A stretch of 10,702 nt of DNA from Helicostylum pulchrum (lineage: Eukaryota > Mucoromycota > Mucoromycetes > Mucorales > Mucoraceae): positions 1 to 10,702 of the forward strand of contig JAIXMO010000155.1 of NCBI GenBank assembly GCA_025677825.1. The letters run 5' to 3'. The position numbers and the translations under genes are program-made. Below the pieces are notes generated by a model that had not been told where the DNA came from, made no database searches, and was given only the letters and a program-made list of their open reading frames with translations. The first letter of the stretch is position 1. Each line of letters opens with the position of its first letter. Positions 1 through 6,179 of the stretch are shown here, one piece after another.

Positions 1-814
1 CGTCGCTTCAAGTTACATTTTTAATTCCTTACCAACGGTAATGTAAGAAGTATTATTCGTGATTATTATAGGATATACGATGTACCTTATGTACTAAAAG
101 CACCTTATACCAAAAACATTAAGAGAACAAAAAAAATAGTAAAAAAACGGCAAAGTCTTTCGTATCCCGCAAAAATTTAATAAATCTGGACTGTCCTTGC
201 TGATATGTGGCATAGATTTCGTTTTTTTGTCCAGTCCCAATTTAACAAATTTTAGTCGATTAAAAAATGAACCAGAAACTGGAACATTATAACAGATATG
301 ATTAGCGAGAAACAAAAAAGTATGCCTATATTTCTGTGGAATCTGAGCTATGAAATAGTAAAGATTCAAAAATAAAATAAAAACACAAAAGATACAAGAA
401 AGTAATCAGTCGCAAAAGCAGATAAAAGTTTTATTTACGTGAAAAAGGTAGAGGTTTATATAGCTTTTTCATGTCTGAGTTTACAGATACAATAAGTATG
501 TTTGTGCCACGCTAAAGTGCCACACTTTCCATATCTAACTTCCTGCCGTGATTATATAATCCAGTCTTTCGGACAAGACATGCAATTATGGAAGTCCTCT
601 AATCCTGTATCCAGACATCAGTTATTACTGGGCGATGTTGATAAGGCTTAGTTAAAATAAATATGTATTATTCATAATGGTTAAAGTCGTGAGATAATCA
701 AGTGTGTGTAAATATATATGAGAATATATATCTGTATATACGCTTGATCACATCAATTTCAACTGATCCGGAGTACACCAATTTTCCGATTATTTTGAAT
801 CTAATGACGATTGT
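1..814. other. AT-rich region without a recognisable gene
   Basis: No open frame here has a convincing start plus recognisable motifs. A minus-strand frame at 94-369 has no ATG at its start and only low-complexity Phe/Leu/Lys-rich text. I see no tRNA cloverleaf, no coding-style codon bias and no long repeats. It could be host intergenic DNA or a decayed element. The segment 972-1080, between the MITE-like repeat and the old LTR, looks the same. Confidence 0.5.
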
Positions 815-971
815 CCGCGAAATACACTATGGCGGAGCATATGGTAACTGTGCCCAGTATGGTAAATCTGTTACCATAATCTTAGTTATTCTGTAATTGG
901 ATTCGTTGTATATAAAAATTATGGTAACATAGGCATTGTTACCATAAGTTCCGCCATAGTGAATTTCACTG
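815..971. mobile_element. MITE-like element with ~34-bp terminal inverted repeats
   Basis: The left arm (815-848) and the reverse complement of the right arm (938-971) share the core CACTATGGCGGA followed by TATGGTAAC, with about six mismatches over 34 bp (three in the inner 30). The 157-bp unit has no coding capacity. It contains further copies of the ATGGTAAC word and a second internal inverted pair, so the whole can fold into a large hairpin. Short length, long terminal inverted repeats and no gene are the hallmarks of a miniature inverted-repeat transposable element. The family is not determined: no clean target duplication is visible at either candidate edge (a TA or longer repeat does not match on both sides). 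Confidence 0.6.
870..928. repeat. Internal inverted repeat inside the MITE-like element
   Basis: GTTACCATAAT at 870-880 is the perfect reverse complement of ATTATGGTAAC at 918-928, with a 37-bp loop. The same GTTACC/GGTAAC words form the inner edge of the terminal repeats, so the element is built of nested palindromes. Confidence 0.75.
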
Positions 972-1220
972 TTATATCGAACGGCGACGGGAATTAAAAT
1001 GCTTAAATTTATATGAGTTTGAATTGCTCTTGGTGAAAATGAGTCTCACTCTTCCTGATGATACTGTTCTCAGTACGACTTGTGGTAAATGGGGGTAGAA
1101 TAAAAGATATATATATAATAAAAAGAGAGGGTCAAGTATAAATACTGTGAGACTGGATAATAGTGTTTTTATTATATAAAAAGAGATCTAAGGATTATAA
1201 GAATCCTGTTCTAAGGTTGT

Positions 1221-1227
1221 ATTTATA
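1221..1227 (-). promoter_or_regulatory. TATA-like box in the older LTR
   Basis: The minus strand reads GGTATAAATACAACC around this site, a good TATAAATA match about 190 bp inside the LTR from its U3 edge. This is where a U3 promoter would be expected. In such AT-rich DNA chance matches are common. Confidence 0.4.
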
Positions 1228-1285
1228 CCATTTACCAAAGAGACACTAAGTATTTTTAGTAAGCTATATTTATTAGTGTCTTTAC

Positions 1286-1308
1286 ATTATATCATGAAAT
1301 GATATAAT
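1286..1308. repeat. Perfect 10-bp hairpin in the older LTR
   Basis: ATTATATCAT and ATGATATAAT are perfect reverse complements separated by GAA. The hairpin lies in the U3 part of the minus-strand LTR, upstream of its TATA-like box. A role is unknown; it could be a protein-binding palindrome or a chance result of AT richness. Confidence 0.5.
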
Positions 1309-1420
1309 TTATATGATAGACTTTTAGTTTATATTACTTAGCTTCATTTAATATGCTAGTCTTTGACTATGATGTAAGTGTGTCTAGTTAATTTTAATAA
1401 TTATATCCCAGATCACGACA

Positions 1421-1432
1421 TTCTCCCCACCC
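1421..1432 (-). other. Polypurine tract of the older element
   Basis: The minus strand reads GGGTGGGGAGAA immediately before the TG of the LTR. A purine run at this position is the plus-strand DNA primer site of LTR retrotransposons, and its placement fixes the LTR edge at 1420. Confidence 0.7.
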
Positions 1433-1456
1433 AGGTGTGAACTACACCGACAAGAT

Positions 1457-2338
1457 TTATAGTGATCTTCTACTCTTTTTACGCTTATTAGCATTTATGA
1501 GCTGAGACTTATTTTGCTTTGTCGATCTTGTTCTTTTAACTGGTTTAGAAGTTATTGTGTTATTTTGATCTTTAGTTTGTTCCAATAACTTTTTATTCGC
1601 TTTATTTACAGCAGTTATACTTTCAGGGATTTCACCAATTCTTCGCCAGTATTCAGTTATGAATTTAGGATCTGTGAAGTTAGAAGGTGGCTCCCAGGAA
1701 TTAAAGGATTCATCATAATTTAACCACTTACATTTATATAGGTAACTGTTTTTATTCTTGTCATATTTATGACCTATAATTGCCTCAACTTCAAAATAAT
1801 TATCATCTTTAATTATATTATTTGATGTTACTTTTAGTAGTGAAGGAGGATAATTTCTTGGTTCAAGAAATCCTTGTTCATTTTTAAGTACATATGTGCC
1901 AGCTGCAGTTTTTCTAACGGTAGTATAATATCCCTTATAATGTGGATCTAATTTACTTTGTCTGTCAGTTATTAAAATCATTACTTTTGAGCCATTAGGA
2001 ATGTCAATCATTTTATGTTTGGCATCAAATTTAGATTTCTGCTTCTCTGGGACCTGTTTTACTTGTTCATATATAGCAGGATAAACAATCTCCATCATGT
2101 GACGTATCTTATTGTGTAGATCGTCATTTATTTTACGCGTTGCTTTTATATCTTTTTCCTGACTAAAGTCTTCGAAGTCATTTGGATTCCTGCCGAACAT
2201 TAACGATAATGGAGTTCTTTTTGTTCTTATATTATACTTGCTATTTAAGAATAGCTGTGTTGGAGCAACCTTACAGTCCCAATCGGCAACATTACCATTT
2301 ATTTGTTTTTTTATGGTCTTAACAGCAGATTGAACAGC
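1457..2338 (-). CDS. Integrase C-terminal fragment with chromodomain (Ty3/gypsy pol), 5'-truncated
   Basis: This is the last ~293 codons of a Ty3/gypsy polyprotein. By alignment to the intact integrase on the other strand (shared ADWD and PNDF motifs), it begins about two residues after the catalytic glutamate of the DDE core, so no catalytic domain is left. In order it shows the end of the core region, a GPY/F-like module (KLDPHYKGYY), a chromodomain (YFEVEAIIGHKYD ... YKCKWLNYD ... SWEPPSNF) with the expected aromatic positions, and a basic tail (KRKKSRR) that may act as a nuclear signal. The frame is open to TAA at 1457-1459 without internal stops, so decay is limited. Upstream the frame runs four codons into the LTR of the inserted element; those are not part of the gene. 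It is a truncated remnant, not a functional gene here. Confidence 0.9.
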   Translation of the reverse strand, partial: AVQSAVKTIKKQINGNVADWDCKVAPTQLFLNSKYNIRTKRTPLSLMFGRNPNDFEDFSQEKDIKATRKINDDLHNKIRHMMEIVYPAIYEQVKQVPEKQKSKFDAKHKMIDIPNGSKVMILITDRQSKLDPHYKGYYTTVRKTAAGTYVLKNEQGFLEPRNYPPSLLKVTSNNIIKDDNYFEVEAIIGHKYDKNKNSYLYKCKWLNYDESFNSWEPPSNFTDPKFITEYWRRIGEIPESITAVNKANKKLLEQTKDQNNTITSKPVKRTRSTKQNKSQLINANKRKKSRRSL

Positions 2339-2500
2339 TGTTGTATTCACGTACTATACAGATATATAATTTAGATATACCTTTATACACAAAGGCTATA
2401 TAACAATATAATATTATCTATTTGGTATTTGGATCTGTATACTTCTTATCGACTATATAAATTTAATGAAGAAATATAGTGTAACAGTTTATTTCTTCAA

Positions 2501-2562
2501 GTGATACAATAACCTACAAACAGTTCATTGTACTGAAGTGGTACAATAATCTACAAACAGTT
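2501..2562 (+). repeat. Direct repeat pair in U3 (25 bp, 37-bp period)
   Basis: Copies at 2501-2525 and 2538-2562 share the core CTACAAACAGTT and differ at 2 of 25 positions; a third partial copy (AGTGATACAA) follows near 2576. The pair is repeated at 10397-10458 in the 3' LTR. Repeats upstream of the TATA box in an LTR are typical of enhancer-like binding sites, but no factor can be named. Confidence 0.7.
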
Positions 2563-2634
2563 ATTCTTCTAAAAAGTGATACAAGAAGCACTTTGTCTTC
2601 AAAGCTTATTCATTCATATTTTCCCACATTATAT

Positions 2635-2681
2635 TCACTTATTTTCCTCACCATCAACTCACTTATTTTTCCCACCATCAA
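2635..2681 (+). repeat. Direct repeat pair in U3 (23 bp, 24-bp period)
   Basis: Copies at 2635-2657 and 2659-2681 both begin TCACTTATTTT and end CACCATCAA, with 2 of 23 differences. They lie 40-85 bp upstream of the TATA box and recur at 10531-10577 in the 3' LTR. Likely a duplicated promoter-proximal element. Confidence 0.7.
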
Positions 2682-2719
2682 TTAATGTTCCTTCAATGTC
2701 TTATTTATATTCTGAAAAG

Positions 2720-2728
2720 TATATATAA
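2720..2728 (+). promoter_or_regulatory. TATA box of the LTR promoter
   Basis: TATATATAA followed by GG lies about 120 bp before the LTR end, with transcription expected about 30 bp downstream (near 2750). The same site is at 10616-10624 in the 3' LTR. It would drive gag-pol from the 5' LTR. Confidence 0.6.
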
Positions 2729-2838
2729 GGACCCATAATTTCCATTAAATAAAAAACAATCATTTCAAGTCTGATAATCTTTCTGTTTAATTTTTATTTT
2801 TGATATTTATTCTTTAAATATCATATTTTTTTTTATCA

Positions 2839-2926
2839 ATTCTAATTCCTGTTGTTTTATTTTTTGAAAATTATCCTTTATTTTTTTTTCTCTCCCTTTT
2901 AAAAAAAATTATTATTTCCACTTACC
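2839..2926 (+). other. Pyrimidine-rich leader between LTR and gag
   Basis: A short leader of T and C runs followed by an A8 run leads to the gag ATG at 2927 (context TTACCATGTC). I see no canonical primer-binding site beginning TGG after the LTR, so the priming tRNA cannot be named. Self-priming as in the Tf1/sushi group is one possibility. Confidence 0.5.
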
Positions 2927-5224
2927 ATGTCTATTCCTACTCAAAACTTTATCGGTCCTGTTGCTCCTCCTGCTACTAGAATGGAAGATGTTGAATTTTC
3001 TGCCGAAACTGCTCCCAATGTTAGTTCTACTCCTGTTGCTAGTCCTAAGGCTCCTGTCTGTCTTCCTCGTGGTGCTGGTTCTGACCCTGCTGCTGGTTTG
3101 CAAGTCAGTATTTCCTTACTCCATGAAGAAATTGTTTCATTGTATGCTCTTATTGCTTCTAGTAATGGTACTACTGATGAATTAAGAAGTTACCGTGAGA
3201 AAGTAAGTAAAAAAATGGGGGATTTAGACCAGCTCGGTAGGGCTCAGAAGTTGATTCAGGCTACGGCCGGCAGTACACTTGCAGGTGCCAAGTTGTCGAA
3301 TGTAGTACCTCGTAATCTTCCTCTGTTTCAATGGGAAAACCAGGTCTCTGTACCAGGTGCTCCTGTTTTCGTGGATGTAAACACTTGCATCATGAATTTT
3401 ACTGATGTTATGATTAGTCATAACTTAGATTTGGATGCTAATTACCTTCGGGTATTACCTCCTCTTCTTGCTGGAACTATTCGTCTTTGGTTTGAAGATT
3501 TTGTGACACAATTTAGAAAATTGTACCAACAAGATCCTTCTTGGATTCAGTTCTCCACTGCCATGCAAGATCGCTATGGTCTTAACGTGCAGGAAGAACG
3601 TAACAACTGTGCTAGGGAATTAAACAGTATTATGATGTATGAAGGCGAGAACCTCGAATCGTTCATTGATAGATTCAATAGTTTGAGACGCCGTGCGGTA
3701 GATCAAGTATTACCCAATTCATTATTAATCGAACGTTTTCTTCTTGCTTTGCCTCGAAAGGTTGCTGAATATATCAACGTTGCTATTGTCAATCTTCCAG
3801 AATACAAGCGACAAGATATTGAAGTTCTTTCAGATTTGGCCCGCCGATTGCAAAACAGTACTTTGTTTACTATGCGTGCTAATACCATGGTTGCCCCTTT
3901 GATGCCTCCTCGTGCTCCTAAGCGTGCTGCCATGCACATTGACCAAAATGATGCTGTACACAGATCTTCGAATAGATCTAGACATGCTGTCAATCTCGCT
4001 CGTGCTGCTGCGCCCACTGGTACCACTACTGGTGAATCTTCCTCTTCTGCTGCTGTTTCTGTTGTGCCCCAACCAACTGACAAGTATTGTACCTTCCACA
4101 AGGCTAAGTCTCACAATACTAGTGAATGTCGTGCTGCTGCTGCTGCTGGTACCAATGTGAAACCCCGGGTGAAATATTGCCATGGCTGTGGTGTCGCCGG
4201 TTGGAACCCTCGACACGAGTGCGCTACTGCAAAACGTACGTCTCCTCCTCTTCCTCCTAATACTAATCAAGAGTATAACTTCGGTGCGATGACCTTGCAA
4301 CAAGGTAGCAATGTTGTTGGCCCTGCCAATACTTCTTCTGCTGTTCCTTCTGTTCCTTCTGTTCCTTTTGTTCCTTCTGCTGTCTCTTCTGCTTCGGTTA
4401 CGACTTCGCGTGCTGAATTACAGGCAGCATACAATGCTGGTGTTGCTGACGCCACTGCGGATATACAGGAATTATCCATTGCTGATGATGAAGATGTCAT
4501 CATGGATATACAAGCCCAGAATTGTAAGTATCATAACGTATTTAGTTCTTTACCAGAAAATAAGTCTAACATGATCATAATTCCTATTATTATTCAGAAT
4601 ATTAAAACATATGCCATTGTTGATACTGGTGCTACTTTTAGCATGGTGTCTCCTTCTTTTTCGACTTTTTTGGGTGGTGATATCAAAGTAGTTCCTTCCA
4701 AAGGTACTATCCAACTTGGCCATTCTGAAGCAGTAGTTAACAGATCTGGTTCTACAATTTTAAACATCTATTATAATAAAAAGGTTTTAAAACACAATTT
4801 CGAGATTTTTTCTTTCTTTACAAGTAAAAATAACAGTACCATACCTATATTGATTGGACTTGATTTAATAAGTAAACTTAACATTGGTATCACTGGTTTA
4901 GCACTTAGTCATACAGAACTTGCAGCTGATAACCCTTTTTCCGATCCTCCTATTGATCCTTCTATTTCTGAACCTAATAACAGTCCTTATGGCACTATAG
5001 AAGAAAGAACTGAAATGGAAAAGTTATTAGAGCCTGTACTTCTTGCTAATAAGAACATTGATGTTAAAAACACTTACTGTACACTACCTGGAGCTATTGT
5101 ATACCTTGAAACCAAACCTGGTTGTATTGCTTATCGTAAAAGTTATAGTCTTCCTTTAGCATATAAGGAGAAAGGGATGTATCCCAATATAACTCTCATA
5201 TATAGTTTAATATATAAAAATTGA
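2927..5224 (+). CDS. Gag-protease part of Ty3/gypsy gag-pol, truncated by transposon insertion
   Basis: The ATG at 2927 is the first after the leader. Residues 130-310 form a retrotransposon Gag (capsid-type) domain, with LRVLPPLLAGTIRLWFEDF and a helical ENLESFIDRFNSLRRRA region. Two variant zinc knuckles follow: CTFH-KAKSH-NTSEC (residues 388-401, CX2HX4HX4C) and CHGC...W...HEC (418-432), which should bind RNA. A linker rich in Ser, Val, Pro and Ala leads to the aspartic protease: IVDTGAT (active Asp at 566) and ILIGLD (641-646). Residues 690-749 are the run-in to reverse transcriptase. From residue 750 the frame enters the Merlin-like transposon and stops after 16 foreign residues. Normally this would continue as one Gag-Pol frame without a gag/pol frameshift. 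The capsid and protease could still be made from this copy, but not RT or integrase. Confidence 0.93.
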   Translation: MSIPTQNFIGPVAPPATRMEDVEFSAETAPNVSSTPVASPKAPVCLPRGAGSDPAAGLQVSISLLHEEIVSLYALIASSNGTTDELRSYREKVSKKMGDLDQLGRAQKLIQATAGSTLAGAKLSNVVPRNLPLFQWENQVSVPGAPVFVDVNTCIMNFTDVMISHNLDLDANYLRVLPPLLAGTIRLWFEDFVTQFRKLYQQDPSWIQFSTAMQDRYGLNVQEERNNCARELNSIMMYEGENLESFIDRFNSLRRRAVDQVLPNSLLIERFLLALPRKVAEYINVAIVNLPEYKRQDIEVLSDLARRLQNSTLFTMRANTMVAPLMPPRAPKRAAMHIDQNDAVHRSSNRSRHAVNLARAAAPTGTTTGESSSSAAVSVVPQPTDKYCTFHKAKSHNTSECRAAAAAGTNVKPRVKYCHGCGVAGWNPRHECATAKRTSPPLPPNTNQEYNFGAMTLQQGSNVVGPANTSSAVPSVPSVPFVPSAVSSASVTTSRAELQAAYNAGVADATADIQELSIADDEDVIMDIQAQNCKYHNVFSSLPENKSNMIIIPIIIQNIKTYAIVDTGATFSMVSPSFSTFLGGDIKVVPSKGTIQLGHSEAVVNRSGSTILNIYYNKKVLKHNFEIFSFFTSKNNSTIPILIGLDLISKLNIGITGLALSHTELAADNPFSDPPIDPSISEPNNSPYGTIEERTEMEKLLEPVLLANKNIDVKNTYCTLPGAIVYLETKPGCIAYRKSYSLPLAYKEKGMYPNITLIYSLIYKN
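4343..4378 (+). repeat. 9-bp tandem repeat in gag-pro linker
   Basis: Four copies of GTTCCTTCT (the third with one change) encode Val-Pro-Ser, Val-Pro-Ser, Val-Pro-Phe, Val-Pro-Ser in the linker between zinc knuckles and protease. Such in-frame minisatellites can vary in copy number without breaking the frame. Confidence 0.85.
5167..5174 (+). repeat. Left copy of the 8-bp target site duplication
   Basis: GGAGAAAG directly precedes the transposon and is repeated at 7083-7090 directly after it. It belongs to the RT-proximal coding sequence. The 8-bp length agrees with the 8-9 bp known for the Merlin superfamily. Confidence 0.92.
5175..5198 (+). repeat. Left terminal inverted repeat of the Merlin-like element
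   Basis: Aligned without gaps from the first base, it matches the reverse complement of the right end at 14 of 24 positions, including GG at the tip and a shared TCTCA at positions 20-24. Degenerate, but anchored at both ends by the target duplication. Confidence 0.6.
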
Positions 5225-5247
5225 ATTATTTTATTATTATAAAACAT

Positions 5248-6060
5248 ATGTTTATTGAATCTTACCAATCTTTAAAAAAAGTATTCGATAACGAATTAGA
5301 AGCTTTAAACTACTTAATAAAAAATAATTACGTTAATAGGTATCTCAAATGTGAAAAATGTGGAAAAGACACTACATTAAATTTTAAGAAAAAATTATAT
5401 GTTTGTAAGTTTTATAAATGTAGAAAAGCATTTTCTCCTCTTAGAAGTACAATATTTAACAAATTGAGATTGCCATTAAATATACAGTTACATATACTTT
5501 ATCTGTTTTTGGGTAAAGCACCTTCATCTTTTATATCATCTAGCTTAAAAATTAGTAAAAATACAGTATCCTCATATAATAAAATATACAGAAAATATAT
5601 TAAAAATAAGCAAATATTAAATAAAACTAATAAAATTGGTGGTAGAAATGAAATTGTTGAAATTGACGAAACTAAAATTGCTAAAAGAAAGTATAATAAA
5701 GGACATAATGTTGAGGGTGCTTGGATTATTGGAGGTATTCAAAGGAGTAGACTAAAAAATAAAATTAAGAATGAAAATAAACAAATGTTTTTAGTTCCAA
5801 TAGAAGAAAGAAATATTGAAAATATTGATGAAATTATAAAAAAACACATTAAAAAAGGTACCACTATTTATACTGATTGTTGGAAGGGTTATAATAATTT
5901 AAAGAATATCGGATATAAGCATAAAACTGTAAATCATTCTAAGAATTTTAAGGACCCAATAACTGGAGTTCACACTAACACAATAGAAGGAACTTGGAAT
6001 GGTTTAAAACAAAGTATTATTCCTAGAAATCGTAATAAAAAAATATTTTACTGCATTTAA
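5248..6060 (+). CDS. Merlin/IS1595-type (ISXO2-like) DDE transposase, C-terminus frameshifted
   Basis: Cut-and-paste transposase acting on the ends of this element. I use the ATG at 5248; the frame is open from a TTG at 5221. Numbering from the ATG: a zinc ribbon (Cys 35, 38, 53, 58; CEKC then CKFYKC, followed by RKAFSPLRSTIF) typical of IS1595 and Merlin; a helix-turn-helix-like stretch (~95-120, LKISKNTVSSYNK); then the DDE core with D140 (VEIDETK), D210 (IYTDCWKGY) and E247 (HTNTIEGTW). There are exactly 36 residues between the last two, the Merlin DD36E spacing. The 270-residue frame ends early: after an A7 run at 6037-6043 it reads an unrelated tail to a stop. The -1 frame continues with a family-like C-terminus (see 6042-6125). 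It is either inactivated, or expressed by slippage at the A run. All catalytic residues are present. Confidence 0.9.
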   Translation: MFIESYQSLKKVFDNELEALNYLIKNNYVNRYLKCEKCGKDTTLNFKKKLYVCKFYKCRKAFSPLRSTIFNKLRLPLNIQLHILYLFLGKAPSSFISSSLKISKNTVSSYNKIYRKYIKNKQILNKTNKIGGRNEIVEIDETKIAKRKYNKGHNVEGAWIIGGIQRSRLKNKIKNENKQMFLVPIEERNIENIDEIIKKHIKKGTTIYTDCWKGYNNLKNIGYKHKTVNHSKNFKDPITGVHTNTIEGTWNGLKQSIIPRNRNKKIFYCI

Positions 6061-6125
6061 AAGAGTATCAATGGAGAAAGAAAAACAGAGAAAATAATAT
6101 ATGGAAAAATTTCTTAAAAGATTAA
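6042..6125 (+). pseudogene. Displaced C-terminal segment of the Merlin transposase (-1 frame)
   Basis: In the frame one base back from the transposase, 27 codons from the A7 run to a TAA at 6123-6125 encode a Trp- and basic-rich helix including EYQWRKKN and IWKNFL. This matches the WRR/K-type C-terminal helix that usually follows the third catalytic residue in IS1595 and Merlin transposases. A single missing base in the A7 run (6037-6043) explains it; ribosomal or polymerase slippage there is the alternative. Confidence 0.65.
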
Positions 6126-6179
6126 AAGTATTTTTATAAAAAAATTGAATTTCTAATAATAAATAAAATTTAAGATAAT

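Larger units (their letters stand above)
1081..1420 (-). repeat. Probable 3' LTR of the older minus-strand Ty3/gypsy element
   Basis: The right edge is well placed: on the minus strand the polypurine tract ends directly before TGTCGTGATC, so the LTR begins at 1420. The left edge at 1081 is inferred from the TG that gives a TG...CA unit of 340 bp with partly matching inverted ends (TGTGGTAAA versus TGTCGTGAT). A TATA-like box on the minus strand and an internal hairpin support a promoter and 3'-end-forming role. The second LTR of this element is not in the window, so the left edge cannot be verified here. Confidence 0.55.
1081..2338 (-). mobile_element. 3' end of an older Ty3/gypsy retrotransposon, cut by the plus-strand element
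   Basis: Reading on the minus strand, the order is integrase C-terminus with chromodomain, short 3' untranslated stretch, polypurine tract, then a probable 3' LTR beginning TGTCGTGATC. This is the canonical 3' end of a chromovirus-type Ty3/gypsy element. Its upstream part (gag, protease, RT, RNase H, most of the integrase) is displaced by the retrotransposon starting at 2339 and should resume beyond the right edge of the window. Its integrase differs clearly from that of the plus-strand element, so it belongs to a different family. Confidence 0.8.
2339..2838 (+). repeat. 5' LTR of the plus-strand retrotransposon
   Basis: It begins TGTTGTATTCACG, exactly where similarity to the 3' LTR starts; the preceding bases differ (GC versus TA). 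Positions 2339-2806 match 10238-10702 along their whole length, with one 3-bp length difference in the AT run near 2405-2415. Because the 3' copy is cut by the window edge, the right end is not proven: a TG...CA unit could end at CA 2822-2823 or 2837-2838, and I chose the latter. U3 contains two sets of direct repeats and a TATA box. Confidence 0.85.

Noticed and set aside
94..369. Minus-strand open frame of 91 codons
   Set aside because: No ATG at its start (TTG), no recognisable motif, Phe/Lys/Leu-rich text expected by chance in AT-rich DNA.
480..520. GTGCCAC repeated twice, as possible transposon end or regulatory site
   Set aside because: Only 7 bp and no partner structure; not distinguishable from chance.
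702..896. Plus-strand open frame of 64 codons
   Set aside because: Runs through the left half of the MITE-like inverted repeat, starts at a non-ATG codon and shows no motif.
2912..4503. Several minus-strand and alternate-frame open frames across gag
   Set aside because: Shadows of the strongly biased gag codons; Leu-, Ser- or Arg-rich low-complexity translations without motifs.
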